DNA from: Alteromonas aestuariivivens
Lineage (GTDB): Bacteria; Pseudomonadota; Gammaproteobacteria; Enterobacterales; Alteromonadaceae
Direction of reading: 5' to 3'
DNA: 64,000 nt
Assembly: GCF_003367475.1 (NCBI RefSeq)
Contig: NZ_QRHA01000014.1
Coordinates: 1 to 64,000 of the forward strand
Made by a program: the position numbers and the translations under genes. The notes beneath the pieces were generated by a model. It was given only the letters and a program-made list of their open reading frames with translations. It made no database searches and was not told the DNA's origin. This document shows, in pieces, positions 17,997-26,178 of the stretch (its first letter is position 1; each line of letters begins with the position of its first letter).

Positions 17997-18431
17997 TCAG
18001 GCTCTTCGACAGTCCCAAACCCGCATTCGGGTAGTAGCTGATGCTTCTGCCGTCGACAATGGCTCTGGCGAAACATTGGTAGCGGTAACTACAGTACCCA
18101 TTGGCATGGCATCCAGGTAGGTGCGCAGCACGTCTGGCTTCTCCTGAATAAACTCCATATCGCGCAGGAAAACCTTGGAACCGTTATTAACCTGGACGAA
18201 GTTGTAGGGATTCCCCTGCCCCGTATCGATAAAAAAGGCAATTTCGATGGTCTCTACCTGCCCGGGAATTTTCTCCCGGTAATGATGGACCCTGTAAATG
18301 GATTTACTCTCATCGGAAGATACCTGTTCGACGCGAAACTTGTCGCCAGCCTGGGGCGGTAACCAGTAATCATCGGGGAGATCAGTGTTGGTTGCTTGCT
18401 CTATCCACAAGCCGGTGATATTAGGTTTCAT
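17997..18431 (-). CDS. Unknown protein of the peroxidase-CHAT operon
   Basis: This 144-residue protein has no signal peptide or membrane segment and matches no family I recognise. It begins M-K-P-N-I-T-G-L-W-I-E and looks like a small beta-rich fold (alternating charged and hydrophobic residues around F-R-V-E-Q-V and I-E-I-A-F-F-I-D). Its start overlaps the peroxidase stop by one base (TAATG), which means the two proteins are probably made in fixed ratio. It could be a lipocalin-like partner or immunity-type protein for its neighbours, but nothing in the sequence proves that. Confidence 0.65.
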   Translation of the reverse strand: MKPNITGLWIEQATNTDLPDDYWLPPQAGDKFRVEQVSSDESKSIYRVHHYREKIPGQVETIEIAFFIDTGQGNPYNFVQVNNGSKVFLRDMEFIQEKPDVLRTYLDAMPMGTVVTATNVSPEPLSTAEASATTRMRVWDCRRA

Positions 18432-19879
18432 TATGAAGCCTTCCTTGGGTTAGACTGGGTGAGTTTTATCATTTCAGACAGAGTCGAAATGTCGGATAAG
18501 GGGTCATCGTGAATTGGCCCGTTTGTAATTTCTTCATCGGTGCTGGTGTTGAGCAAATGGTAAAAACATTCAGCTACGATATAGCTGGCTACCGGCCCCA
18601 GCAATTTGCTGTAATTTCGGCTTGCTGAGTGTGCTTCACACAAAAGGTAATACCAAAGCGGCGAGTTGGTGGCGATATCGGAAGAAGCCAATAGGCCATT
18701 CAATAACAACTCAGGCGTATTGTCAGAACTGCTTTTGATCTGAACCCAGGGGTTGGTTTCGACTGGCCCGTATTCGCCGATGATACTTTGCAAACGTGAA
18801 CTTTTGTGGCACAGGGCCCGGGTAACACTTTGGCCACTTGGCAGAGACATGGATTGACCCCGCACCAGATTTCGGATTGCCAGCCTATTCGCTGGCCAGT
18901 CGCCCATAGGTAATTCGATGCTCATGGCGGGTGATGCTGCAAGCGCCATCTGCACCCGCCCGAGTTGGGTCAAATCCAGCATGGAGTGCCAGTCCACTAC
19001 CAAATTTGCTGGCAAATGCTGTGATTTCAGATTGTGGCCACCCGTCCACTGGAACAATTCCATCAGGCTTAACCTTGCCTCATCGTTAATCTGATACGCC
19101 TGCTTTACAACGGAATGCCCGAATCGGAATGCCGCTGCGGTCAGTTCGTTTGGCAGGGTTTCCCCGGCGTAAAAGACTGGGCCATCCATGCCCAAAAAGG
19201 CATAGGGTTGTGGCTGTTCAAAAAAGGCTTGGTAAATAGGTTTGTGCAGAACTCGCCACAAAAAATCGGTTCTGACCATCCTTCGATAACAGGCCGTAAC
19301 CTGCGTTTTCGCCAGTTCAAATAAGCGATTGGGGTTGTTATGCATGGCCGGATGCTGACTCAGGTGATGGTCGACAACCATGTTATGCAAGCGCAGAAAC
19401 TGCACATGCAACTGGGCGATTAACAGACTGCTGTCGTTACGAAAATCGGGAATCAGGGCTTTGCCGGCTTCCATTCCTTCGGCAACCCGAGGAAGATCAA
19501 AACTGTTGTCCTGCCAGGACGATTCCCCTTCTACCTGGGTTAGCAAGAATTTGCCTGTCTGCAAATCTATGCCCAACTGGTCGTTTAGCCCGCCTGCGTT
19601 GTATACACTTGACAGATCAAGAGCAGGTGTAACCATATTGGTTCCCGTGTGGCTGCCAGGAACCGGGTTCGCCAACTTGTCAGAGGCACTGTTGCGGGTA
19701 AAATCGTGGTCGATAAACTGGCCAAAAAAGGTCATCCCGGCTGGAAGCTGACTGGCCTGTTCGCTTTTAACAGAATGCATTCGATCGCCCAGGTCCACCA
19801 GCGTCCCCGCAGAATGTTCGCAAACCTGTGGTTGAGGGCTATTCGAAGACTGCTCATTGACATTCGTTCCTTGAAGCAT
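18431..19879 (-). CDS. Animal-type heme peroxidase (cyclooxygenase-like superfamily)
   Basis: This 482-residue protein has the signatures of bacterial animal-type peroxidases: the distal motif F-F-G-Q-F-I-D-H-D (H58), the segment R-N-D-S-S-L-L-I-A-Q-L-H with catalytic R147, and the proximal motif R-F-G-H-S-V-V (H255). In mammalian enzymes the position three residues after the Arg is a Glu that links to heme; here it is Ser. There is no evident signal peptide, while the CHAT protein of the same operon has one. GGAG lies seven bases before the ATG. Such enzymes use H2O2 to oxidise halides or organic substrates; the substrate here is not known. Confidence 0.85.
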   Translation of the reverse strand: MLQGTNVNEQSSNSPQPQVCEHSAGTLVDLGDRMHSVKSEQASQLPAGMTFFGQFIDHDFTRNSASDKLANPVPGSHTGTNMVTPALDLSSVYNAGGLNDQLGIDLQTGKFLLTQVEGESSWQDNSFDLPRVAEGMEAGKALIPDFRNDSSLLIAQLHVQFLRLHNMVVDHHLSQHPAMHNNPNRLFELAKTQVTACYRRMVRTDFLWRVLHKPIYQAFFEQPQPYAFLGMDGPVFYAGETLPNELTAAAFRFGHSVVKQAYQINDEARLSLMELFQWTGGHNLKSQHLPANLVVDWHSMLDLTQLGRVQMALAASPAMSIELPMGDWPANRLAIRNLVRGQSMSLPSGQSVTRALCHKSSRLQSIIGEYGPVETNPWVQIKSSSDNTPELLLNGLLASSDIATNSPLWYYLLCEAHSASRNYSKLLGPVASYIVAECFYHLLNTSTDEEITNGPIHDDPLSDISTLSEMIKLTQSNPRKAS

Positions 19880-19883
19880 CGGC

Positions 19884-20516
19884 TTACTCCACTGTTAATG
19901 AATAAACGTTCGTAGTACCGGTATCGTGCTCGGTTAACTTCAGACTGTATTCACCGGATTCAAGCAAATGGCTATCCAGTAACAAAACAATTTCACCGGT
20001 GTTGGTTTTGTTCAGGTCATTGCCCAACATCTGGCCTGACGTGTTATCACTTTTTATCAGTTCGGCGCTGTATGGGCCCACTGAATCTGGTTGAGGCTGA
20101 ATAAACAGCACCAGATGTTCGCCGGGTGCTGTTTTGTTTAGAGTCTGGTTCGGCTGCATAGCAGAGCGAAAAGTATCCAGATACACAACCTGGGGGACCG
20201 AATAAGAACGCGATGAAGGTGTTGAAGTCCATTTATCCGGCATAACAAACAGGCAAAGCACCGCTGAAAGGGCAAATGCTCCAGCCGGCACATACCAGAA
20301 CCTGCGCCAGTCAAACCGCTGCGTGCTGTGCTCCCTGACCGTTGTCAGAGGAAGATTGTGAGCCAGAATCGTATCCAGCTCCAAAGCTTCAACCACTTCC
20401 GGGTGTTCCATCAGATATACTTCAATTTCTTCAGTTTCACTTTCGCTTAGCAGGCCCAACCGATAACGCTGCAGCTTAGATTCATAATCTGAGCGGTCAT
20501 TGTCATTGGGGGTCAT
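19884..20516 (-). CDS. Single-pass membrane protein, probable anti-sigma factor
   Basis: This 210-residue protein has a cytoplasmic head (about 1-85) with Y-R-L-G-L-L-S-E-S-E-T-E-E-I-E, which resembles the start of RskA-type anti-sigma domains, although zinc ligands are absent. One membrane helix follows (about 92-110), then a periplasmic domain of about 100 residues that looks like a beta sandwich. Its ATG overlaps the sigma stop codon (TGATG). Adjacency and topology argue for an anti-sigma role. The periplasmic part may sense whatever triggers the peroxidase-CHAT operon. Confidence 0.65.
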   Translation of the reverse strand: MTPNDNDRSDYESKLQRYRLGLLSESETEEIEVYLMEHPEVVEALELDTILAHNLPLTTVREHSTQRFDWRRFWYVPAGAFALSAVLCLFVMPDKWTSTPSSRSYSVPQVVYLDTFRSAMQPNQTLNKTAPGEHLVLFIQPQPDSVGPYSAELIKSDNTSGQMLGNDLNKTNTGEIVLLLDSHLLESGEYSLKLTEHDTGTTNVYSLTVE

Positions 20517-21298
20517 CAATTTTCTTCCTCTGTAAAGCATTCTGACATACCTCGTTTACTGTCGATTTCGACGCTTTCAAACCCATAGTGGTGCAAACAG
20601 GAAGTTTCTCGCACTTCTGACTTGACTATTTGGCTCTCTATAACGGGGGCTGATAACAGAAAATGTGTGGACACCCAGAGTGCAACGACCAAATTACAGT
20701 TGAGTGTATCTGTGAGAGACTTTCCGCGCTCATCCAGCAATTTTTTTAGCCTTACCCTGGCGCGGTACAGGATCCGGTCGAAATGTTCCGGTGCCAGTTC
20801 CTGCTCCAGACAAATTTGCGATTTGGGCTTTTCGTAGACAAAAAAATCCCACAGTAAAACCTTGTCCCTTTCCACCCCGAGTTCATTCATTAAGCGGGTT
20901 ACCGCCGTCAGAGCTTCCTGGCGATGAAGCAGGTTTAACTGACCCGATTCAGGATTGTTGCTGAATAAATCCGTGCTATCAGAACAGTGAGTGGCCTGGC
21001 GGATTTGTTTACGCTGATACTCAATGACGATATTCACACCTACCTGGCGAATAAATGAAGCCAAGGCTTCCGGTTTGCGAATCTCACCCTGTCTGGCTTT
21101 CTGGATGGTTAACAGCAAAGCATCCTGAGTGAGATCGTCTGCCAGATCAGCACTATTGCAGCGTTTATAAATAACAAAGCGGAGAGTGCGACAATATCGC
21201 TCCACCAATTCCTGTTCTGCCGATTTTTGGCCCTGTTTGATCCGTTCAACAAGACTGACTGTATCAATACTGTTATCGGTGCAAGATCGCGCCGTCAT
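20516..21298 (-). CDS. ECF-type sigma factor with C-terminal extension
   Basis: Region 2 (about 15-85, including L-A-D-D-L-T-Q-D-A-L-L) and a region-4 helix-turn-helix (about 125-185, ending R-A-R-V-R-L-K-K-L-L) identify an ECF sigma factor. A tail of about 65 residues follows with a hydrophobic run (L-V-V-A-L-W-V-S-T-H-F-L-L) and several Cys and His residues. I chose ATG 21298. A TTG start at 21361 would add 21 residues; it has GGGAGG only two bases away, which is too close. It heads the operon with anti-sigma-like, peroxidase, unknown and CHAT genes. Confidence 0.75.
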   Translation of the reverse strand: MTARSCTDNSIDTVSLVERIKQGQKSAEQELVERYCRTLRFVIYKRCNSADLADDLTQDALLLTIQKARQGEIRKPEALASFIRQVGVNIVIEYQRKQIRQATHCSDSTDLFSNNPESGQLNLLHRQEALTAVTRLMNELGVERDKVLLWDFFVYEKPKSQICLEQELAPEHFDRILYRARVRLKKLLDERGKSLTDTLNCNLVVALWVSTHFLLSAPVIESQIVKSEVRETSCLHHYGFESVEIDSKRGMSECFTEEEN

Positions 21299-21758
21299 TG
21301 TGCGTTCCAATCGTTGGTTTTTTTGTGGTTGTGCCGCTTGCACGGTTGTTATAATTATCAACGCCTCCCTTGGGCCAGCGTAGTAGTCATCGCCGACAAC
21401 AGGCAGGTATCGTAAATTGGGGAATGGCTTTTTTATTTTTTATGTAACGGACGTTTTCGCTGCACTCATCCGCTGAAGAACCCCCATTCACTAACCCACA
21501 CTGAACGACCATTTAAGCTGACACGCTCAAGCCGACGAATGCAACAGCAGGTTCGCCGCCCGGATTTCACCATGTAAATAGTTCGTCGTCCCTTCCTGAT
21601 GGGAGATTCGTTGATTTGACCATTTAAGAATGGTCGTTATTTGAGCATAATCGAATCTGATCGGTTTTCAAGCCAAGTGGTTAGAAATCAACCAGTATTG
21701 GTGAGTTTGACAGAATGAGTTGCGGGAGGCTTACACTGGGAAGATCGGGGATCTGGAG
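21299..21758. other. Intergenic region, 460 bases, with related short repeats
   Basis: This lies upstream of the sigma operon and downstream of the GH19 gene. It holds the likely sigma promoter (not localised) and two copies of GACCATTTAAG (21507-21517, 21618-21628). I see no credible coding frame in it. Confidence 0.5.
21504..21638. repeat. Inverted repeat AACGACCATT / AATGGTCGTT, with internal hairpin
   Basis: AACGACCATT (21504-21513) is the exact reverse complement of AATGGTCGTT (21629-21638). The inner copy also forms a tight hairpin GACCATT-TAAG-AATGGTC (21618-21635). It could be an operator pair or the ends of a small decayed element. Confidence 0.6.
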
Positions 21759-22547
21759 TTACCTATCCAGCTCAGACCAGGTTTTCATTCCTACAATACC
21801 GTCCGCCTTGAGGTTGTGCTGTTTTTGGAAAAGTCTTACCGCCAGTTCCGTCGCTGCACCGAAGTCACTGTCAATGGCGAGGTTAAACCCCTTGGCTACC
21901 AGCAAGGTTTGTAGCCGGGTCACTGCATCACCAAAGGAGCCTCTTCTCAGCACCGGCAAAGTTGCCCGCTGGGCAGCAGCTACCTGAATCCCTTCAATCC
22001 TGGCAAGCTCCGTTTTGGCACGCTGGAGATATTTACGTCTGTCTGCAAGGCCATTGGTCCCGCCATTCACCAGTTTGGTGACTGCAATCAAATCATCTCT
22101 GTCGGCCTGTGCATTAATTTTGCGATGTTGCCAGAATTCACAGGCGATTTTGAGAGAAATGAGCGGCTCGGCAGCAATTTCGGGTTTGTCTTCTAATGGA
22201 AGTCCAAGAAGATCACCAAATTTTCGATAGTTAAATCGACCGGTCAACTGGATCAATCCGCGACCTTTGTATTTTTTACCGTCTCCCTTTTGGGTATTTC
22301 CCAAATCAGCCCGGTTCTCATACGCTGCCCCTGAGGCAAATTCTTCGGTTGTGCGAAATCCGGCACACTCGTGGGTAACCTGCCCCATGAAATGGGCGAT
22401 GCGCAATGCTGAATCAATATTGTACTGATGGAGAATTTGCTGGAATTCCCCCGCAACAGCGCTGACAATCCGAAATTGATCATCGGCCTTCTGGCCTGAA
22501 AACCTCGGGGCTACGGCTAAAATGAAGTCACCATCCAATGGGATCAA
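21759..22547 (-). CDS. GH19 lysozyme/chitinase-like endolysin with peptidoglycan-binding domain
   Basis: This 262-residue protein has an N-terminal GH19 domain (about 10-180) with catalytic-region V-T-H-E-C-A-G-F and K-Y-K-G-R-G-L-I-Q-L-T-G. A C-terminal PG_binding_1 domain follows (about 195-262, with D-G-I-V-G-M-K-T-W). There is no signal peptide, as in phage endolysins. The start is TTG, supported by GGAG six bases upstream. No holin, spanin or other phage gene is near, so it is either a domesticated endolysin or an enzyme released by lysis or another export route. Confidence 0.82.
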   Translation of the reverse strand: MIPLDGDFILAVAPRFSGQKADDQFRIVSAVAGEFQQILHQYNIDSALRIAHFMGQVTHECAGFRTTEEFASGAAYENRADLGNTQKGDGKKYKGRGLIQLTGRFNYRKFGDLLGLPLEDKPEIAAEPLISLKIACEFWQHRKINAQADRDDLIAVTKLVNGGTNGLADRRKYLQRAKTELARIEGIQVAAAQRATLPVLRRGSFGDAVTRLQTLLVAKGFNLAIDSDFGAATELAVRLFQKQHNLKADGIVGMKTWSELDR

Positions 22548-22648
22548 TGGACTCTCCGTATATGAACGAGCGGGTACCCTGAGTATGGTAAAATTCCACA
22601 GGTTCGCAACGTTCAGAAAATTGTATATTGCTCAAGCCCTGAATCTGG

Positions 22649-24787
22649 TCAGTTGTCCGACGCCTGAATTGCTGTAATGGCAATCGTAAAGACGATATCA
22701 TCCACCAAAGCACCCCGGCTTAAATCATTTACCGGTTTATTCATGCCCTGTAGCATCGGCCCAATGCACACCAGATCAAAACTCCGCTGAACCGCTTTGT
22801 AGGTTGTGTTACCGGTATTCAAATCCGGAAAGATAAATACAGTGGCCTGGCCTGCAACCGGACTGTTGGGCGCTTTTTTCTTACCCACGCTTTCAATCAC
22901 AGCGGCGTCATACTGCAGGGGTCCATCGATAAGTAAGTCCGGGCGACGCTGCTGGGCGAGCTGGGTGGCCTTTTTTACCTTCTCTACGTCGGAGCCTGAG
23001 CCTGAATCTCCAGTGCTGTAACTAATCATTGCCACTTTAGGCGTGATGCCAAATGTGGCAGCTGAATCGGCAGACTGGATTGCAATGTCCGCCAGTTCTT
23101 CTGCAGTCGGATCAGGATTGATTGCACAATCGCCATAAACCAGTACCTGTTCAGGCAACAGCATAAAGAACACGGAGGACACCAGCGACGCGTTCGGAGC
23201 GGTTTTAATCAGTTGCAGCGCAGGCCGAATGGTATTCGCTGTGGTATTCACTGCACCACTGACCAGGCCATCCACATGGCCTTGCTGCAACATCATGGTT
23301 GCGAGTGTGGTGTCGTCATGCAACAGTTCCTCGGCGATAACTTCGGTTACCCCCTTGTGCTCCCTTAATTTCGCCAGTGGTAACACGTAGTCTTTGCGGA
23401 TGTCCTCAGGCTGCAGTATCTGGATGGTATCCGGCAGCTCCACACCCTGTTGTTCTGCAACCCGCAGGATTTCTTCCCTGTTACCCAGTAATACCGGTTG
23501 CGCAATGTTGCGTTGGGCACATATGGCGGCTGCCTTTACTGTGCGGGGCTCGTTCCCTTCAGGTAAAACAATACGCTTGTTGGCTGCACGGGCCTTCTCT
23601 GTTAAATGGTAACGGAACGCTGCGGGGGAAAGTTTGATTTCCCGGCTTGCGCCTTTGGTCAGACTCGCTATCCAGTCCTTATCGATGCAACTGGCAGTAT
23701 GAGACATAACCCGATCAACACGCTGGGCGTCATCGATGGGCACTTCATGATTGTATGCAGTGAGCTTTTGCGCCGTTTCCCAGGTGCTACCACTGATCAG
23801 CATTACCGGCAGGCCTGTATCGAGTGCCTGCTGACACAGAGACCAAATCCGGGAATCCGGTTCAAACCCTCCGGTAAGAAGAATTGCCCCTATCTTGGTT
23901 CCGTTTAACGCCGCCAGACACGCGGTAACAATCACGTCGCTGCGATCACCGGAAACCACCAGTAAGGCGCCTGGCTTGAGGGTACCGGTCATATTGTGAA
24001 TTTCCCGCGCACAAAACTGCACACTGCGCAGCCGCCGGTGTTCATAATCTCCTTCATGAATAAAGGTGGCATTCAGATGCTGGGCCAAATCGATGACCCT
24101 TGGCGCAATAAGGTCCAAATCCCAACTGACACAGCCCAGGAATGCCAGAGATTTCTTGAATACCGGCATATCCTTCAACCGCTGCTGCGTTTTGGCGACG
24201 GCTTCCTCTTCAATTACGCGCTCCAGATCAGTGGCCATGCGCCCAAATTCGTCAAGCGGCGCATTCACTTTATTGAAAATACAGCCCAGCACTTTGCCAC
24301 TTTTGTGCCCGCCATAGGTATCGACGGCAATTTCCAGTTTATGGTTTAACTCGGTTTCAGACTGATTTCCCGGTGCACACACCAGCACTATTTTTGCGTT
24401 AAGAGCACTGGCAATGGCTTTGTTGAGACGCACGGCGTAACCAGTGCTGGGCGTTGGCACCAATCCTTCAATTACGGCAACGGTGTCGTTATCACGCTGT
24501 TTCTCGAAGCGGTGAATGATCTCTTCGAGCAATTCGTCGGTCTGATCATTGCTCAGCATCCGCTCGGCGCTACTTGCGTCAATGGGCGCAGCAGGTTCAA
24601 TACCGGAATACTGGTGAATGATTGCACTGGATTTTTCAGGCCCTGAGTCACCGGCCCACAACTGCGCTACTGGCTTGAAGAAATCGACCTTTACGGCTTG
24701 TTGTTCCATAGCCCTGACCATACCGAGACTAACACTGGTCAGCCCTACGCCTGCACCGACCGGAATAAGCATTATGCGACTGGACAT
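22649..24787 (-). CDS. pta: Phosphate acetyltransferase, long form
   Basis: This 712-residue enzyme has the three-part long-form architecture: an N-terminal P-loop-like BioD domain (P-V-G-A-G-V-G-L-T-S-V), a DRTGG regulatory domain and a C-terminal PTA_PTB catalytic domain (from about 390, with L-P-E-G-N-E-P-R-T and S-Y-S-T-G-D-S-G-S-G). It interconverts acetyl-CoA and acetyl phosphate. GGGG stands five bases before the ATG. It follows ackA by nine bases, so both enzymes of acetate overflow/activation are co-transcribed. Confidence 0.96.
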   Translation of the reverse strand: MSSRIMLIPVGAGVGLTSVSLGMVRAMEQQAVKVDFFKPVAQLWAGDSGPEKSSAIIHQYSGIEPAAPIDASSAERMLSNDQTDELLEEIIHRFEKQRDNDTVAVIEGLVPTPSTGYAVRLNKAIASALNAKIVLVCAPGNQSETELNHKLEIAVDTYGGHKSGKVLGCIFNKVNAPLDEFGRMATDLERVIEEEAVAKTQQRLKDMPVFKKSLAFLGCVSWDLDLIAPRVIDLAQHLNATFIHEGDYEHRRLRSVQFCAREIHNMTGTLKPGALLVVSGDRSDVIVTACLAALNGTKIGAILLTGGFEPDSRIWSLCQQALDTGLPVMLISGSTWETAQKLTAYNHEVPIDDAQRVDRVMSHTASCIDKDWIASLTKGASREIKLSPAAFRYHLTEKARAANKRIVLPEGNEPRTVKAAAICAQRNIAQPVLLGNREEILRVAEQQGVELPDTIQILQPEDIRKDYVLPLAKLREHKGVTEVIAEELLHDDTTLATMMLQQGHVDGLVSGAVNTTANTIRPALQLIKTAPNASLVSSVFFMLLPEQVLVYGDCAINPDPTAEELADIAIQSADSAATFGITPKVAMISYSTGDSGSGSDVEKVKKATQLAQQRRPDLLIDGPLQYDAAVIESVGKKKAPNSPVAGQATVFIFPDLNTGNTTYKAVQRSFDLVCIGPMLQGMNKPVNDLSRGALVDDIVFTIAITAIQASDN

Positions 24788-24796
24788 AAACTCCCC

Positions 24797-25981
24797 TTAA
24801 TTTGACTGCTTGCTGATGTTGAGTGCGTCCCTGGCAATAACCCACTCTTCGTTGGTCGGGATCACCCAAATCGGCAATGCCGTGGCGGCAATGTTACCCG
24901 CCTTGCCAAACCGCGCCGCCAGATTCTTTTCCGGATCAACCTTATGACCCAGATGTTCGAGCATGCCTATCACTGTTTCACGGATCCAGGATGAATTCTC
25001 TCCTATCCCGCCGGTGAATACGATGGCATCCAGCGGACCGGTAACAACCATGTAACTGCCAATGTATTTTGCCAGCCGGTAACAGAATATGTGTAATGCC
25101 AGAGCTGCATCCTCATTGCCGCTTTCTGCCGCCTCCTCAAGGGTACGACAATCGTTACTGAGTCCGGAAATCCCCAAAAGACCGGATTCCCGATTGAGCA
25201 TTTCGCTGATCCTTTTAGTGTTGTACCCAAGCAGTTCTGACAGCACGCCAGGAAGGCTTGGGCAAATATCGCCACAACGGGTGCCCATTACCAAGCCTTC
25301 CAGCGGAGTAAACCCCAGGCTGGTATCAACCGCCTGCCCCTGTCGAATTGCAGCGATGCTGCATCCATTACCAAGGTGAGCAGTGATCAAATTGCACTGT
25401 TCTATTGGTTTGCCCAGATAACGGGCTGCTTCATGGCTGACAAAGTAATGGCTTGAACCGTGAAACCCATATCGTCGGATGCCGTGCTCTTCATAGAGGG
25501 CTTTGGGTAAAGCATACAAATAAGCGTGTTTGGGCATGGTCTGAAAGAATGCCGTGTCGAACACCGCAACATGGGGTAAATCCGGAAACGCTTCCTGGGC
25601 AGATTCTATGCCCTGCAGAGCTGCTGGATTGTGTAGCGGAGCCATATGAAATGTGGCTTTTAGCGCATGTTTCACTTCATCATCAATCAATACCGACTGA
25701 GTAAAAGTTTCCCCGCCGTGCACAACCCGATGACCTACTGCCAGTGGAGCACTATTCTGCTCGCTAATCAGGGCCTGAATGCTGGCCAGTGCCAGCTTAT
25801 GCTCAGCGTATTCCGGCAGAGGCATAACCTCAGACTGCTGGCCGGTTTTGTATTTAATTCTGGCGTCTGAATTGCCCAGATTTTCTGCAACCCCAGTGAG
25901 CGATGCCTCACCGCTGTCAGCATCCATAATGGCAAATTTAATTGAAGAACTGCCGCAATTTAGAACAATGATCTGGTGCAT
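24797..25981 (-). CDS. ackA: Acetate kinase
   Basis: This 394-residue enzyme shows the ASKHA-fold signatures of acetate kinase: V-L-N-C-G-S-S-S-I-K-F at the N-terminus, H-R-V-V-H-G-G-E, R-R-Y-G-F-H-G-S-S-H and the late F-T-G-G-I-G-E-N-S. It makes ATP and acetate from acetyl phosphate, or runs in reverse. It is the first gene of ackA-pta. The 197 bases upstream separate it from the porin gene, which runs in the same direction. Confidence 0.97.
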   Translation of the reverse strand: MHQIIVLNCGSSSIKFAIMDADSGEASLTGVAENLGNSDARIKYKTGQQSEVMPLPEYAEHKLALASIQALISEQNSAPLAVGHRVVHGGETFTQSVLIDDEVKHALKATFHMAPLHNPAALQGIESAQEAFPDLPHVAVFDTAFFQTMPKHAYLYALPKALYEEHGIRRYGFHGSSHYFVSHEAARYLGKPIEQCNLITAHLGNGCSIAAIRQGQAVDTSLGFTPLEGLVMGTRCGDICPSLPGVLSELLGYNTKRISEMLNRESGLLGISGLSNDCRTLEEAAESGNEDAALALHIFCYRLAKYIGSYMVVTGPLDAIVFTGGIGENSSWIRETVIGMLEHLGHKVDPEKNLAARFGKAGNIAATALPIWVIPTNEEWVIARDALNISKQSN

Positions 25982-26178
25982 GTCGATTTAACCCTGCTCA
26001 AAAAACGAATCGTGTACGGCGAGGCCTTCACCGGAGGCCCCGCTGTAGCGGAAACTGAATTCGGCCAGTATAACAAAGTGACTGTTTTTTATGTGAAAAA
26101 TATCAAAATAGTCGCGTGCGTAACCATTGAAAAATGCATTTTCACCCTCTTAACAGGCCGGTACAATTGAACAAAAAC

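Noticed and set aside
21759-22547. Prophage or lysis cassette around the GH19 gene
   Set aside because: No holin, spanin, capsid, tail, integrase or attachment site is visible on either side.
25976-26170. Open frame of 64 codons between ackA and the porin gene
   Set aside because: It has no convincing SD or similarity, and it overlaps the leader region of ackA.
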